64,000 nt of DNA from Xanthocytophaga flava (GTDB lineage Bacteria; Bacteroidota; Bacteroidia; Cytophagales; 172606-1). This document shows, piece by piece, positions 54,890 through 61,650 of the stretch (its first letter is position 1; the number at the start of each line of letters is the position of its first letter). The notes beneath the pieces are model-generated. The model was not told where the DNA came from. It was given only the letters and a program-made list of their open reading frames with translations, and did not search any database. The position numbers were made by a program, and so were the translations under genes. The DNA lies in assembly GCA_030068525.1 (NCBI GenBank), contig JASJOS010000005.1, forward strand, positions 124,001 through 188,000. Reading direction: 5' to 3'.

Positions 54890-55663
54890 ATGCAATTTGT
54901 AGACACACATGCCCATATCTATGGAGACCAATTTAACAACGACCGGAAAATAATGCTCAAACGGACGTTTAGTGCAGGCGTGACAAAAATTTTTATGCCC
55001 AATGTAGACAGTACTTCCATTAAAGGTATGCTGGCATTGGAAGACCAATACCCTGACCAATGCTTCTCTATGATGGGGGTGCATCCCTGCAGCATTGAAG
55101 CAGACTTTGAAAGAGAACTAAAAATTGCAGAAGACTGGCTTGCCAAACGAAAGTTTGTCGCTATTGGTGAAATAGGACTAGACTATTACTGGTCTATGGA
55201 ATTTGTAGAACAACAAAAAGAAGCATTGAAAATACAAGTTGGCTGGGCAAAAAAATATGAACTACCTATTGTCATTCATTGTAGAGATTCATTTAGAGAT
55301 ACAGTAGCAGTATTGGAAGAAAACGGGCTTACAGGAGTGACCGGAATTTTCCATTGCTTTTCAGGCACTCTGGAAGATGCGCAAATTGCTATTGATATGG
55401 GTTTTAAACTCGGTATTGGAGGGGTAAGCACATTTAAAAATGGAGGTTTGGATACAGTAATTCCTTTTGTCGAGCTGAAACATCTGGTACTGGAAACAGA
55501 CAGTCCCTATCTTGCACCTGTTCCGTATCGGGGTAAACGCAATGAAACCAGTTATATTCCTTTGATTGCCCAACGGGTAGCCGATCTGAAAGAAGTTTCA
55601 TTAGCGACTGTGGCGGAAGTAACTACACAAAATGCACTTTCATTATTCAGAGTAAAGGCATAG
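54890..55663 (+). CDS. TatD-family metal-dependent hydrolase/DNase
   Basis: This 257-residue TIM-barrel hydrolase has the metal-binding set of TatD: FVDTHAHIYGDQF, VAIGEIGLDYYWS (Glu), IVIHCRDSFRD (His), GIFHCFSGTLEDA (His) and LETDSPYLAPVPYRGKRNE (Asp). TatD proteins are 3'-5' DNA exonucleases or deoxyribonucleases involved in DNA repair and quality control. The gene starts at MQFVDTHAHI, where the family normally starts. It is followed after 54 bases by the asparaginase gene, a pairing common in Bacteroidota. Confidence 0.95.
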   Translation: MQFVDTHAHIYGDQFNNDRKIMLKRTFSAGVTKIFMPNVDSTSIKGMLALEDQYPDQCFSMMGVHPCSIEADFERELKIAEDWLAKRKFVAIGEIGLDYYWSMEFVEQQKEALKIQVGWAKKYELPIVIHCRDSFRDTVAVLEENGLTGVTGIFHCFSGTLEDAQIAIDMGFKLGIGGVSTFKNGGLDTVIPFVELKHLVLETDSPYLAPVPYRGKRNETSYIPLIAQRVADLKEVSLATVAEVTTQNALSLFRVKA

Positions 55664-55717
55664 TCATATCAGTCAGCACTTCATCACAAACTAAAAATCA
55701 GTCATAAATAACCTTTC

Positions 55718-56776
55718 ATGTATTCAACCATTTGTGTACATACCCCAGCCAAAACAGGAGCTTCCATCCTTATGATCTATACAGGAGGTACCCTGGGAAT
55801 GGCTTATGATGCCAATGGTCAGCTCAAGCCTTTTGACTTTGGACAAATTCTTCAAAACCTCCCGGAAATTGACCGTTTTGACTTTACTCTTACAGTCATT
55901 GCCTTTGATAACCCTATAGATTCATCCAACGTAACACCCAATCACTGGATTGAGTGGGCACAAATTATTGAACAAAACTATACATTATATGATGGCTTTG
56001 TAATATTGCATGGTACAGATACAATGGCCTATAGTGCCTCTGCTCTTAGCTTCTTATTGAAGGGCTTGAATAAACCTGTTATTTTTACAGGAGCTCAACT
56101 ACCAATAGGCTCTATTCGTACAGATGCCCGTGAGAATATGATTACTGCTTTGGAAATAGCTTCTGCCCGAAATGAGCGCAATGAACCACAAATGTCAGAA
56201 GTATGTATCTATTTTCATAGCCGTTTACTGAGAGGCAACCGAGCTAAGAAAGTAGAGAGCACTCAATTCGATGCTTTTTATTCAGAGAATTATCCCCCAT
56301 TGGCAGAGGCAGGTATATCGATTGACTTTCGTCCAGCATTGATGCGTCCATTTGTAACTGAAGCAACCTTGCAAGTACAAAATCACATGGATGATCGGGT
56401 AGCTATTCTCAAAATATTTCCTGGTATCAGTCGCTATGTAGTCGAAAGCATATTAAATATCCCAGACCTACAGGCTGTTGTCTTAGAAACCTATGGTTCA
56501 GGTAATGCACCTACAGATACATGGTTTACTGAATGTTTATCCAAAGCCATCCAACGAGGCATTGTTATTCTGAATGTTTCTCAATGTTTGGGAGGTACTG
56601 TATTGCAAGGCAGATACTCTACAAGTAAACATCTATTGGATATCGGTGTGATAGGTGGCGGCGATATTACCACTGAGGCTGCTATAACCAAACTAATGTA
56701 TCTGGCAGGTTCTGGTCTCTCCAAAACTGACTGGCAACCTTTACTAACAACTTCTATTTGTGGCGAGATGAGCTGA
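55718..56776 (+). CDS. ansA: Type I L-asparaginase
   Basis: This 352-residue cytoplasmic enzyme converts asparagine to aspartate and ammonia. The two catalytic threonine segments are visible: ILMIYTGGTLGMAYDANGQL near the N-terminus and FVILHGTDTMAYSASALSFL around residue 90. FTGAQLPIGSIRTDARENM and YFHSRLLRGNRAKKVEST are also family-specific, and LLTTSICGEMS is the C-terminus. There is no signal peptide, which fits the type I form. It follows tatD and is the last gene before tRNA-Ser. Confidence 0.95.
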   Translation: MYSTICVHTPAKTGASILMIYTGGTLGMAYDANGQLKPFDFGQILQNLPEIDRFDFTLTVIAFDNPIDSSNVTPNHWIEWAQIIEQNYTLYDGFVILHGTDTMAYSASALSFLLKGLNKPVIFTGAQLPIGSIRTDARENMITALEIASARNERNEPQMSEVCIYFHSRLLRGNRAKKVESTQFDAFYSENYPPLAEAGISIDFRPALMRPFVTEATLQVQNHMDDRVAILKIFPGISRYVVESILNIPDLQAVVLETYGSGNAPTDTWFTECLSKAIQRGIVILNVSQCLGGTVLQGRYSTSKHLLDIGVIGGGDITTEAAITKLMYLAGSGLSKTDWQPLLTTSICGEMS

Positions 56777-56867
56777 TAAAAGAAAAAATGACGTTTTATT
56801 TTAAATAATCTTTTACAATCTGGAATAAAATCCCTTATTTCGCGTCCGATTTTTACGCTTCCCACAC

Positions 56868-56954
<87 letters not shown>

Positions 56955-57010
56955 CGAATGCTACCTGATTATCAGATAGTTAACAAAATACACCTGAAAA
57001 GGGGACAGAC

Positions 57011-57047
57011 TAGGGGACAAATCCAGTGTTTGTCCCCTAATTTTTTG
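57011..57047. terminator. Terminator downstream of tRNA-Ser
   Basis: TAGGGGACAAA pairs with TTTGTCCCCTA around a 7-base loop, followed by ATTTTTTG. An extra GGGGACAGAC copy sits just upstream, a partial direct repeat of the left arm. Confidence 0.8.
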
Positions 57048-57159
57048 TACCCTCAGAAAAGACATCTTTTACTTTCCACTATTTCAAAGAACATGATCCC
57101 TCAACATTGAGGAATTAGGATAGCGCAATCCTCACAGATACGTTTGCGCCATCAAATAT

Positions 57160-57561
57160 TTATTTACTCTTATCTGTTTTCTTTTGGCTGCTTTTACGAG
57201 TGTACCCATACCCTTCTTTTTCTGCAACTGCATCAATCTTCTTTTTGGCATTGTTAGGCAGAAATCCAAACCGATGCATTTTCCTAAGTAGCTCCTCACA
57301 GTCAAAACAGTAAACCTCTACACTGTATTGCTTCTTGCGTTTGGGGTCATACTCACCAATATTTTTGAATTGAGACTGAAACAGGCAGTAGTTGTCCCCT
57401 GTAATCACTACGGTTACAGGGAACGACAACGGATTAGGTAGCAAAGCTTTGTCTGGCTTAAACTGTATCAGAAGATTGTGTCTACCTGGATTGTCCTCTA
57501 TAATCTGGTAGACAACACCTGCCTTACGCAGCAGCCTTTTCAGGTCCGGGAATGTGTTCAT
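57160..57561 (-). CDS. Island operon gene 5, hypothetical protein, 133 residues
   Basis: I start it at ATG 57561 (MNTFPDLKRLLRKAGVVYQI), which overlaps the end of the preceding gene by 38 bases; the longer frame to 57609 is less protein-like. The protein has a mixed alpha/beta part (LLIQFKPDKALL, SFPVTVVITGDNYCLF), two cysteines close together (VYCFDCEELLRKMHRFGF), and a basic Lys-rich tail. The layout suggests a nucleic-acid-binding or DNA-associated protein, but no family is recognised. It is the last gene of the leftward operon. Confidence 0.65.
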   Translation of the reverse strand: MNTFPDLKRLLRKAGVVYQIIEDNPGRHNLLIQFKPDKALLPNPLSFPVTVVITGDNYCLFQSQFKNIGEYDPKRKKQYSVEVYCFDCEELLRKMHRFGFLPNNAKKKIDAVAEKEGYGYTRKSSQKKTDKSK

Positions 57562-58246
57562 CAGGTTCAACCAGGGATTTATAAACAAAGATAGCTTCCA
57601 GTATATCATTCAAGGGACGGCTCATTGACTGAATCTCTTGTACATTTCTGAGTGTATCCCCTCGTATGATTGTTTGTAGAATAATCGTAAAGTCTGAACT
57701 GAGCTTTAGTCTTTTACTTTCCAGTTTGTTATAATCCGGCTCTTTGAAGCCTGTAATTTCACTTACGAAGAAACCAGCTACCTGTTTAGCTGTGTAGACA
57801 ATATAGTGTCCTTCCTTCCAATCGAAGTCAATAGGTTTTACTGGTAGGATAAGATCTTCAAACTCCCATGCTAATCTATCGTAATCTACATTACTGAGTC
57901 TGACTTTTTCAAAGGCTATTACTTTTAGCAAGGTTGTATGTATGGTCTCTAACGTGGAATAAAAATTCTGTAAAGCCTTCTGTTCCGTTTCTCCATAAGA
58001 AAGAATCATTTTCTGTATTCTCTGCAACAGGAATATATATAGCAGAGAGTCATTACGTTCTTCCTCTATATCTGGTGCAGGAGAAGGCGCAGGACCTTGT
58101 GCTTCTACATCCGGAGCAGAAGAAGGAATAACAGGCATGGTAGCTTTAGACTCTGTTTGTGTAGGTTCAGCTTGAGCAGCACTGGCATTTTGTATAGTGT
58201 CAGTAGTTGTTGAATTTGATTTGGCAGATTTCATGGAGGTTTTCAT
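57524..58246 (-). CDS. Island operon gene 4, hypothetical protein, 240 residues
   Basis: The N-terminal 65 residues are low-complexity, rich in Ser, Thr, Ala, Pro and Glu (for example ATMPVIPSSAPDVEAQGPAP). From about residue 66 it is helical (LLYIFLLQRIQKMILSYGET, FEKVRLSNVDYDRLAWEFED), with no signal peptide or membrane helix. ATG is at 58246; an internal ATG at residue 5 is possible. The disordered tail plus helical core resembles adaptor or structural proteins, but I cannot assign a family. It overlaps the next gene's start, which suggests translational coupling. Confidence 0.7.
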   Translation of the reverse strand: MKTSMKSAKSNSTTTDTIQNASAAQAEPTQTESKATMPVIPSSAPDVEAQGPAPSPAPDIEEERNDSLLYIFLLQRIQKMILSYGETEQKALQNFYSTLETIHTTLLKVIAFEKVRLSNVDYDRLAWEFEDLILPVKPIDFDWKEGHYIVYTAKQVAGFFVSEITGFKEPDYNKLESKRLKLSSDFTIILQTIIRGDTLRNVQEIQSMSRPLNDILEAIFVYKSLVEPDEHIPGPEKAAA

Positions 58247-58319
58247 ATGATGAAATAGTTAAGATGAACAGGTAAGAAATGAATGAATTAAAAGGCTGTA
58301 AGGGTCTGCTTTGAGGGAC

Positions 58320-58643
58320 TTATCTGGCAGACTCCACAATATGCTCTAGTTGCGAAAAGAACCTGTAAAGCGTATCCATCTGCATGTAGCGTAAATCAAT
58401 CTCCTGTGCATTGGGGTTAATCTCCTTTCCTTCCAGATATAGCATAGACTGCAGAGAGAATAACAGATCTTTATACTGTCTGATCTGTGAAGATGCCTCT
58501 GTAGGATTATCACTTACCAGAGAAGACAAAGCAGAGAGTCTTTCCTTATTGAAGAAAGGATCACTTAATAGTAAAGCCTTCTTTTCCCGGCTACTGGCAG
58601 ATGAAGTAGTAGTGGATTCAGAAGCAGGTTTTGGAGTTTCCAT
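58320..58643 (-). CDS. Island operon gene 3, hypothetical protein, 107 residues
   Basis: It begins with a Ser/Thr-rich disordered segment (METPKPASESTTTSSASSRE) and continues with helices (LLLSDPFFNKERLSALSSLV, SSQIRQYKDLLFSLQSMLYL, DLRYMQMDTLYRFFSQLEHI). It is shorter than but built like the 240-residue protein that follows: a low-complexity N-terminus then helical core. The likeness suggests that both are subunits or partners of one complex. No known domain is seen. It lies 38 bases after gene 2. Confidence 0.65.
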   Translation of the reverse strand: METPKPASESTTTSSASSREKKALLLSDPFFNKERLSALSSLVSDNPTEASSQIRQYKDLLFSLQSMLYLEGKEINPNAQEIDLRYMQMDTLYRFFSQLEHIVESAR

Positions 58644-58681
58644 AATGGGTAATAGTAAAGAGTAAAAGATTATTTTTCTGA

Positions 58682-58954
58682 TTATTTATTATCGGATTGT
58701 TGGAAGCAAAAGGCGTAGAACTGATTGATTAAACCAGATTCGAGTATAAAATAGTAGGCTTTATTCTTGGCGCTCATTTCCTGACGATAGCCTGCAATGA
58801 GTTCATCCTTTGAGAGTTTCTCCAGGTTCTGTAAAAGCAAGGGTTGTGTGTGTTCATGTGCAGCTTGAGCAGTTTGTCGTAACTGTTGCTGTTCTGAAAT
58901 AGAATGACTAGATACAACAGGTACGCGTTCGGGAATCAATGGAATGACTTTCAT
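58682..58954 (-). CDS. Island operon gene 2, hypothetical protein, 90 residues
   Basis: This small helical protein has a Gln/His-rich N-terminal half (SISEQQQLRQTAQAAHEHTQ) and a C-terminal amphipathic helix region (LLLQNLEKLSKDELIAGYRQ, then KNKAYYFILESGLINQFYAF). It is soluble. It starts 12 bases after the corrected end of gene 1, so the two are tightly coupled. I do not recognise a family. Composition is again like genes 3 and 4. Confidence 0.65.
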   Translation of the reverse strand: MKVIPLIPERVPVVSSHSISEQQQLRQTAQAAHEHTQPLLLQNLEKLSKDELIAGYRQEMSAKNKAYYFILESGLINQFYAFCFQQSDNK

Positions 58955-58966
58955 AGTAAGAGTAGA

Positions 58967-59322
58967 TTATTTAAGAACTGAGAATGAGATAAGGTTTTCT
59001 GCTTTTAAGCTTCTCCATGCCTGGTTATCCAGATCAAAGAAGGGTAACCCCAGATATATTCGTTCTCTCTGGCAGGGTGTTTAGGATGCTTTTCTGTGGG
59101 CACTAAATCCATATTCCGTGTAGCTTTGCGAGTAGTAACCGTTCCGTCGATTTTACGGAATGTAACCAGTACGGATCCTAACTTCATGAGTGCTTTCAAT
59201 GCCTGTAACTTCACCAGTGCCCATGCATCTTTCAAAGCTTGAACCATAGTAATACCTGTTTCTTTTACCAGATTCCAGGCTTTTTGCATCACAAGTAAAC
59301 GGAAGTTTGAGAGAGCTTTCAT
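58967..59322 (-). CDS. Island operon gene 1, WYL_2/DUF2693-like protein, apparently frameshifted
   Basis: The N-terminus is helical (MKALSNFRLLVMQKAWNLVK, then ALKDAWALVKLQALKALMKL), followed by a small SH3-like beta region (VLVTFRKIDGTVTTRKATRN) that resembles DUF2693/WYL_2 proteins found in phages and mobile DNA. The reading frame as given stops at 59005 after an odd tail. Adding one G to the four-G run at 59048-59051 (minus strand) restores FFDLDNQAWRSLKAENLISF and a stop at 58967, 12 bases before the next gene, which fits the family's usual Trp-Arg-Ser ending. Either a sequencing indel or a real frameshift explains it. The protein may bind RNA or DNA. Confidence 0.65.
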
Positions 59323-59328
59323 AATTTA

Positions 59329-59346
59329 TAACAATAAAAATTGTTA
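59329..59346. promoter_or_regulatory. Operator O1 of the island switch
   Basis: TAACAA-TAAAAA-TTGTTA lies 6 bases upstream of the start codon of leftward gene 1. It is one of three copies of the 18-bp palindrome TAACAA-N6-TTGTTA. Confidence 0.7.
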
Positions 59347-59382
59347 AGAAAAAACAAAAAAGAAGTGCATTGAAGCACATGA

Positions 59383-59414
59383 CAAACCTAACAATAAAAA
59401 TTGTTAACACCAAA
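59383..59414 (-). promoter_or_regulatory. Leftward promoter of the island operon, with operator O2 inside
   Basis: On the minus strand TTTG (59414-59411), 20 bases, then TAGGTTTG (59390-59383) matches the Bacteroidota consensus. Operator O2, TAACAA-TAAAAA-TTGTTA (59389-59406), fills the spacer and touches the -7 box, so a bound protein would block the polymerase. Confidence 0.75.
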
Positions 59415-59419
59415 TATTG

Positions 59420-59462
59420 TAACAATTATTTTTGTTAAAAATATATAGTATCTGTACCTTTG
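59420..59462 (+). promoter_or_regulatory. Rightward promoter of the HTH regulator, with operator O3
   Basis: TTTG (59431-59434), 20 bases, then TACCTTTG (59455-59462) matches the consensus and ends 17 bases before ATG 59480. Operator O3, TAACAA-TTATTT-TTGTTA (59420-59437), covers the -33 box. This suggests autoregulation by the encoded HTH protein. Confidence 0.75.
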
Positions 59463-59479
59463 GATATACAAACACTACC

Positions 59480-59725
59480 ATGGATTCGTCAATTGAAAAA
59501 CGTTTAGAAGATATATACCAAAAGATGGAAAAATTTGGTATCAAGAATAGTCGACTTGCAGAAGCGGGTGGAATTTCTCTTTTTACTGTTGCAAAGGTCT
59601 TATCTGAAAAAAGAAGCGATCCACGTTATTTAACCGATGGGAATATCAGTGCAATTGAGTCTGCAATTGAGAAGATCCTCGACGAATACCGCCAGGAATT
59701 GTGTGGAGAGAAAAAAGCCCAATGA
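59480..59725 (+). CDS. Small XRE-like HTH regulator of the island switch
   Basis: From ATG 59480 the protein has 81 residues. It has a helix-turn-helix region, IKNSRLAEAGGISLFTVAKV, with LAEAGGIS as the first helix and turn, flanked by a coiled N-terminus (EKRLEDIYQKMEKFG) and a charged helical C-terminus (AIEKILDEYRQELCGEKKAQ). It is divergent from the five-gene island operon, and three palindromic operators lie between, two of them on promoter elements. It most likely represses both its own gene and the leftward operon. The ATG at 59480 is chosen because it follows the -7 box at the usual distance. Confidence 0.82.
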   Translation: MDSSIEKRLEDIYQKMEKFGIKNSRLAEAGGISLFTVAKVLSEKRSDPRYLTDGNISAIESAIEKILDEYRQELCGEKKAQ

Positions 59726-59778
59726 TTAACGCTTTAGCATTAAAGCATTAATCTCTAAAGTGTTCCAAACTATAAAAG

Positions 59779-60144
59779 ATGAATAAGTACCTATTGCTAT
59801 TTTTGTTACTATCCTGCTCTTCTCCTAAGGTTGAGAAGGTAACTGTTTCTTTAGTAACGATGCCACCGCCTCCTTATCCAGAGTACCCTATTGAAGTAAA
59901 ATCTGATGGAACCGTTGAGCCAGTAAGACTTTATCTAAAAGAAAATCTTAAGAATTGGGATTCCTATAAGCCTCTGACCTGGAAAATGGATACAGTTGAT
60001 AATAAAGAAATACCAAAGGTTAAATATATAGTTAAACATAGTTACTCAACAAAGAACCATAAAGGTAAAAGAGTGAAGGTTGTGGCCGAATTCTTTCTGG
60101 ATGAATATGGACAGGTGATCAAAATGTTTCCAGTGGAGAAGTAG
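59779..60144 (+). CDS. Small lipoprotein, 121 residues
   Basis: It begins with a lipoprotein signal (MNKYLLLFLLLSC, Cys13) followed by SSPKVEKVTV, a Pro-rich stretch (VTMPPPPYPEYPIEVKSDGT), and a positively charged beta-rich end (KVKYIVKHSYSTKNHKGKRV, VVAEFFLDEYGQVIKMFPVE). It lies 53 bases after the HTH gene on the same strand and could be in the same transcript, though a small inverted repeat (GCTTTA-GCAT-TAAAGC, 59731-59746) lies between. No family is recognised. It is a surface or inner-face lipoprotein. Confidence 0.65.
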   Translation: MNKYLLLFLLLSCSSPKVEKVTVSLVTMPPPPYPEYPIEVKSDGTVEPVRLYLKENLKNWDSYKPLTWKMDTVDNKEIPKVKYIVKHSYSTKNHKGKRVKVVAEFFLDEYGQVIKMFPVEK

Positions 60145-60207
60145 GTAAATAACACTTCACACATATTCACATAGCAAAAATCCCCGTCGTAATAAATAGT
60201 TATAATA

Positions 60208-60870
60208 ATGTATAACCAAGAACAACAAAGCATTATTGATGAAATACGTGCCAACGATTGGTGGATAATGACTAATAGAGAAGGTGTAGATTATTGGAAA
60301 GAACCATTGGAAGAAGACGAAAATCCAGATGAAATCATTTTTCTGTGTCTATCCCATAGAAGAGAGATCAATGATAAATGGCTGGAAAAGATAGGCAAAT
60401 TAACCGATTTGCGGTCTCTCCATTTAGATGCTACTTCGATTACTGATGAAGGAATAGAACATCTAAGCAGCCTAAAAAAGCTTGTTCACTTAAATCTGAG
60501 ACAGACTAATATCACTGATCGGGCAATAAAAACCATTGCGAGTTTTAAGGACTTAAAATCTTTATGGCTTAACTCAACCAAAGTCAAAGGCACAACATTT
60601 AACCAGCTTTCACGGTTAGAGAAACTTACCAGCTTATTTCTGGGTGAGACATACATCAATGATAAAACCCTAAAAAGTCTGTCCACTATGAAAAGCCTGG
60701 AAGATCTCAGTTTGCATGATACCAACATTAGTACAGCTTCCGTGCCTCTTTTCCAACAATTACCAAAATTGAGGATACTTGATCTTACAAATACTTATTT
60801 TACTGAAGCAAATGTAGAGGCACTGCAGCAACACCGGCCAGACTTACATATAGACATTATTGATTGGTAA
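60208..60870 (+). CDS. Leucine-rich-repeat protein, 220 residues
   Basis: After an N-terminal acidic segment (MYNQEQQSIIDEIRANDWWI) six or seven repeats of about 23-24 residues follow, for example LTDLRSLHLDATSITDEGIE, LKKLVHLNLRQTNITDRAIK, LEKLTSLFLGETYINDKTLK and LPKLRILDLTNTYFTEANVE. The repeats are of the cysteine-containing-like or RI-type with x-T-x-I-T/N-D endings. It has no signal peptide, so it is probably a cytoplasmic protein-binding scaffold. It sits in the island beside an orphan lipoprotein gene. The binding partner is unknown. Confidence 0.85.
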   Translation: MYNQEQQSIIDEIRANDWWIMTNREGVDYWKEPLEEDENPDEIIFLCLSHRREINDKWLEKIGKLTDLRSLHLDATSITDEGIEHLSSLKKLVHLNLRQTNITDRAIKTIASFKDLKSLWLNSTKVKGTTFNQLSRLEKLTSLFLGETYINDKTLKSLSTMKSLEDLSLHDTNISTASVPLFQQLPKLRILDLTNTYFTEANVEALQQHRPDLHIDIIDW

Positions 60871-60917
60871 TTCAGATATTTTTACACTCTTACCTGACAA
60901 AAGATGTCTTTTTATAA

Positions 60918-60947
60918 ATATACCTCAACACTCCATTTGAGGTATAT
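60918..60947. terminator. AU-rich hairpin, likely terminator between convergent genes
   Basis: ATATACCTCAA pairs with TTGAGGTATAT around an 8-base loop. It lies between the convergent LRR and HTH genes. The stem is AT-rich, and on the minus strand TTATAAAAAG follows, so strength is moderate. Confidence 0.5.
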
Positions 60948-60957
60948 TACTCCAAAC

Positions 60958-61323
60958 TTAGCCTTTGCGTTTTGTTCCCATCGAACTCAAAGTAACATAC
61001 GTAGCCGCTTCTGTCTCAATTTCCTCAAAAGACTTCACTCTTCCTTTTCGTATCCAGTCGTCTAGTTCTGATTTAAGGAATAGCACTCGTCCCCCTCTAG
61101 GTTTGTAATAGGGAAGCTCTTTGTTTGATGTCATCTTACGAATTGTAGATGGAGCAAATCCCAGATATTCAGCGGCTCTTTGAGTTGTCAGGAAATCGTT
61201 AGGATGTGCTTCTATACCCAGATTACCATAATCCCTGGCACGTAGCATCTTAGTAACTTCTGTTGCGATTTCCTTAATGTCTTCAGGGCTGAGACGAACG
61301 TAGATAGGTTCTTGTATGGTCAT
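60958..61323 (-). CDS. Excisionase-like helix-turn-helix (MerR-type) DNA-binding protein
   Basis: From ATG 61323 the protein has 121 residues. An N-terminal helical part (VRLSPEDIKEIATEVTKMLR) is followed by the HTH_17/excisionase domain: DFLTTQRAAEYLGFAPSTIR, then KMTSNKELPYYKPRGGRVLF and LKSELDDWIRKGRVKSFEEI. These proteins bind DNA at recombination or conjugation regions and are common in integrated elements. No integrase or transfer genes adjoin it here. The longer frame to 61377 is excluded because it lacks protein-like composition. It is convergent with the LRR gene. Confidence 0.85.
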   Translation of the reverse strand: MTIQEPIYVRLSPEDIKEIATEVTKMLRARDYGNLGIEAHPNDFLTTQRAAEYLGFAPSTIRKMTSNKELPYYKPRGGRVLFLKSELDDWIRKGRVKSFEEIETEAATYVTLSSMGTKRKG

Positions 61324-61650
61324 GATGAGTGTAGTATAATACCAAAATAAAGCTAAACAAATACTAATACCATCCACTGCATTTGATATATCTAACTACA
61401 AATACGGGAAAAACACCCTTCAAAAAGGGTAAAAATACCCTCTCCGTGGTATTGCATACTTATTTGGCTTTACAGATATTGCATTTCACTGAGCTTTAAC
61501 TGTAGTTTTTTTATATAAGCTATCGCTTAATAACTTTTTCAGAAGGCAAATAACCCTTCATTCTACCTTACAAACACCTGAATTCCTTTCTTTCAATAGC
61601 AGCCTATTGAACACGCAACAATCGTATACATCTAATCCCATTCTTGTTTC
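61324..61650. other. Intergenic region with ACCCTT/AAGGGT inverted repeat
   Basis: This 327-base region lies between divergent genes. It contains a palindrome at 61415-61430 (ACCCTT-CAAA-AAGGGT), followed 7 bases later by a third copy of the ACCC half-site. It may be the binding site of the excisionase-like protein. No gene is seen. Confidence 0.5.

Noticed and set aside
56980-57050. GGGGACAGAC/GGGGACAAAT direct repeats after tRNA-Ser as an attachment site or integrase remnant
   Set aside because: The second copy is one arm of a good terminator hairpin; no integrase-like coding or second tRNA end was found.
59153-59425. Leftward 90-codon frame overlapping island gene 1 and the operators
   Set aside because: It is the shifted frame of gene 1 and crosses the promoters; the frame starting at 59322 has the family-like sequence.
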